A DNA stretch of 64,000 nucleotides from Hyphococcus sp. (GTDB taxonomy: Bacteria; Pseudomonadota; Alphaproteobacteria; Caulobacterales; Parvularculaceae). Within the stretch, counting starts at the first letter, position 1. Each line of letters opens with the position of its first letter. The notes beneath the pieces are model-generated. The model did no database searches, had not been told where the DNA came from, and saw only the letters and a program-made list of their open reading frames with translations. Shown here piece by piece: positions 62,499 through 64,000 of this stretch. The position numbers and the translations under genes are program-made. The stretch covers positions 1 to 64,000 of the forward strand of contig JAJFGB010000006.1 in assembly GCA_021776335.1 (NCBI GenBank), read 5' to 3'.

Positions 62499-62905
62499 GG
62501 CGCCCTCCTTCCCAACAGACGACGGTCTTCGCGCGCCGCGACAGTCCAGTCATCGCAGATAAAATTCGCCTGCGCGGACAAAAACCGACTGATGCTGCGC
62601 TGACGTAACGCCGACATAAGCGGCCGGTTGCGGCCGGACAAAATGCGTAGAAAATGATAAAAGCTGTGTTCCATCCTTACGCGCTCCTTTCCAATAGGAT
62701 CGGAGCGGATCTTGGACGGGACTACCGTCTAGGCGGGCGTCCGCTGATTGCCGCGCGCAAACATCATCGCGGGCGCCATGACCTTGTGTCAAGTGCAGAA
62801 AAACTAAAGAACGCCGGGCGGCAAAAGCCGCACCGGCGCTTTATTAACGTACCTGTAAGGAGCAGCGCGCCGCGATCAGCGCTCCGCTCCTCTTCGAATG
62901 CGCCG
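62499..62905. other. 407-bp intergenic region between rpsP and the OCD-family gene
   Basis: Apart from the rpsP terminator (62798-62840) I see no gene. An 80-codon open frame on the minus strand starts with TTG and has unlikely composition. Short repeats GCGGCCGG near 62618-62640 are probably chance. The gap is one candidate breakpoint of the rpsP/rimM rearrangement. Confidence 0.5.
62798..62840 (-). terminator. Rho-independent terminator of rpsP
   Basis: On the minus strand AGCGCCGG-T-GCGGC, a TTTT loop, GCCGC-CCGGCGT, followed by TCTTTAGTTTTT. The stem of about 13 bp with one bulge and the T-rich tail lie some 65 nt after the rpsP stop. It shows that rpsP now ends a transcript. Confidence 0.8.
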
Positions 62906-63319
62906 TTATTCAGCGGCAGCTTCTTCCGCGGCCGGCTCTTCAGCGGGCGCCGCTGCAGCTTCGGCAACAGCCGCTTTCGCTGCTTCTTCCTTGTCTTTCT
63001 TTTCCTGCTCGCGCTCTTGCGCTTTTTGGCCAGGCTTTGCCTTGTTTGGATTGTTGCTGGCTTTCCAGTCATATAATCCATTCACCGACAGGAATCGCGC
63101 CACGCGGTCGGTCGGCTTGGCGCCGACACCCAACCAATGCTTGATACGCTCTTCATTATATTGAACGCGCTTTTCATCGGTTTTCGCGAGCAACGGATTA
63201 TAGCTGCCGATTTTTTCTATGAAGCGGCCATCGCGCGGCATGCGGGAATCCGCAACAACAATCGAATAATAAGGACGTTTCTTGGCGCCGCCCCGGGCAA
63301 GTCTGATCTTCAGTGACAT
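62906..63319 (-). CDS. rpsP: 30S ribosomal protein S16
   Basis: 137 residues from the ATG at 63319. The core [20 protein letters not shown] and KIGSYNPL is standard, and a long Ala/Glu/Lys tail of about 50 residues follows ([19 protein letters not shown]), common in alphaproteobacteria. In most bacteria rimM-trmD-rplS follow; here transcription ends after rpsP. It lies 16 nt after the cupin gene. Confidence 0.97.
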   Translation of the reverse strand: MSLKIRLARGGAKKRPYYSIVVADSRMPRDGRFIEKIGSYNPLLAKTDEKRVQYNEERIKHWLGVGAKPTDRVARFLSVNGLYDWKASNNPNKAKPGQKAQEREQEKKDKEEAAKAAVAEAAAAPAEEPAAEEAAAE

Positions 63320-63335
63320 GAGTTTCTTCCTTTTT

Positions 63336-63713
63336 CTAATCAGATGTTTTCGTTGTGTATTTGTCGGCGCCCAGAAAATGGAGCGAGACATAAGGCTCAT
63401 CGCCGATCACCCAGCTGTCATGGGGGTGAGCGGGAACGTAAAAAATATCGCCGGCGTGCATTTCGCGGATTTCGCCGTCCTTCATGGCGGCGGTCGCGCA
63501 TCCCGACACGACCAGGCCCACATGCTCAACGTCGCAAAACGCTTTACCCATCGCCTTGCCAACGTCTTCGGACCATTTCCAGCCCGGCAGATAAGTCGCC
63601 CGCCCGATGGTCGTGCCGCCGATTTCAACAAGCTCGAACTTGCCTTTCGGAAATTCGCGAAGCTCGTCAGGCGTTTCAAAACGTTTGAGGATCGTTTGCG
63701 TAGAAGAAATCAT
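63336..63713 (-). CDS. Cupin-domain protein between ffh and rpsP
   Basis: 125 residues. A small cupin barrel: [12 protein letters not shown], then [12 protein letters not shown] and the second motif [18 protein letters not shown]. Metal ligands are likely in EHVG and HPHD. It overlaps the ffh stop by 4 nt and precedes rpsP by 16 nt, so it is locked into a translation operon without an obvious role there. Function unknown. Confidence 0.85.
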   Translation of the reverse strand: MISSTQTILKRFETPDELREFPKGKFELVEIGGTTIGRATYLPGWKWSEDVGKAMGKAFCDVEHVGLVVSGCATAAMKDGEIREMHAGDIFYVPAHPHDSWVIGDEPYVSLHFLGADKYTTKTSD

Positions 63714-64000
63714 TTCTTCCTCCCCAGCCCCGGCAAGCCCATGCCGGGTGGAAGCGGCGCCTGGCCGGAAAGCGCTTTTTCAATCGCTTCGAAATCAACG
63801 TCTTCGGCGCCTTGGGCTTTACCGCCCTTGGCTTCGTTTAGTAGCGCCGCCGGATCGCCGCCTGGCATTCCACCACCCATACCGCCCGGCATGCCGCCCA
63901 TGCCGGCAAGTTGCTTCGCCATACCCTTCATGCCGCCCTTGCCCATTTTTTTCATCATGTCGGCCATCTGGCGATGCGCCTTGATCAGTTTGTTGATCTC
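63710..64000 (-). CDS. ffh: Signal recognition particle protein Ffh (C-terminal part)
   Basis: Only the end is in the window, beginning beyond 64000. The M-domain end EINKLIKAHRQMADMMKKMG is highly conserved in Ffh, and the following Met/Gly-rich tail (GMGGMPGGMGGGMPGG) and final GLGRKK are typical of alphaproteobacterial SRP54. It binds signal peptides and 4.5S RNA. It heads a run ffh-cupin-rpsP on the minus strand. Confidence 0.93.
   Translation of the reverse strand, partial: EINKLIKAHRQMADMMKKMGKGGMKGMAKQLAGMGGMPGGMGGGMPGGDPAALLNEAKGGKAQGAEDVDFEAIEKALSGQAPLPPGMGLPGLGRKK

Noticed and set aside
62550-62792. 80-codon open frame on the minus strand between rpsP and the OCD gene
   Set aside because: It begins with TTG, lacks a ribosome-binding site, has no recognisable domain, and overlaps the tail of the rpsP terminator region.

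Overview
The window reads as the chromosome of a free-living, probably marine, aerobic alphaproteobacterium with a GC content in the mid-50s by eye. Support comes from an Irr-type Fur regulator, an sdhCDAB set, CckA-style hybrid kinases, a VC_2705-type symporter with its DUF4212 subunit, a tryptophan-halogenase-like gene next to a TonB receptor end, and many small secreted DUF proteins. A Hyphomonadaceae or Parvularculaceae relative is my inference; no rRNA or marker phylogeny is available here. I see no prophage, insertion sequence or CRISPR array.

Layout. 0-6 kb: the end of a TonB receptor, two hybrid histidine kinases facing away from each other across a 744-bp AT-rich gap, and a single-domain response regulator. 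6-9.3 kb: irr, a rubredoxin-less rubrerythrin, a two-cluster Fe-S/CCG protein, DUF3501 and a HiPIP, which look like a peroxide/iron redox module. 9.3-16.4 kb (minus strand): tRNA-Thr(CGU), a flavin halogenase homologue, a PilZ protein and rpmI-rplT-pheS-pheT with an apparent transcription attenuator before pheS. 16.6-23.9 kb: a retropepsin-like protein, tandem paralogous amidohydrolases, an Lrp regulator, a YeiH transporter and small proteins. 24.5-31 kb: sdhCDA, then a RodZ/TonB-like fusion, a crotonase and DUF2147 before sdhB. 31-38.5 kb: a DUF885 lipoprotein, a PEP-CTERM protein, an arsR-arsI-aqpS arsenic operon, zapE and a periplasmic protein with eight 34-residue repeats. 38.7-46.3 kb: a symporter pair, an MFS pump, then rimM, a kinase/aminotransferase fusion, trmD and rplS. 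46.4-62.5 kb: bioB, a cupredoxin/DUF4142 pair with a SufR-like regulator, a peptidase, a glycosyltransferase, mdh, transporters, a cystathionine-lyase-family enzyme, chrA and an ornithine-cyclodeaminase homologue. 62.9-64 kb (minus strand): rpsP, a cupin and ffh.

Three structural points stand out. The usual ffh-rpsP-rimM-trmD-rplS cluster is broken in two, and one 20.8-kb inversion would rejoin it. A CTAG-bounded double-palindrome element of about 117 bp occurs in two full, one enlarged and one half copy, and supplies stop codons to three genes. Several regulatory structures are readable: competing hairpins upstream of pheS, a hairpin burying the ribosome-binding site of a lipoprotein gene, and palindromes or direct repeats in front of regulators and transporters.
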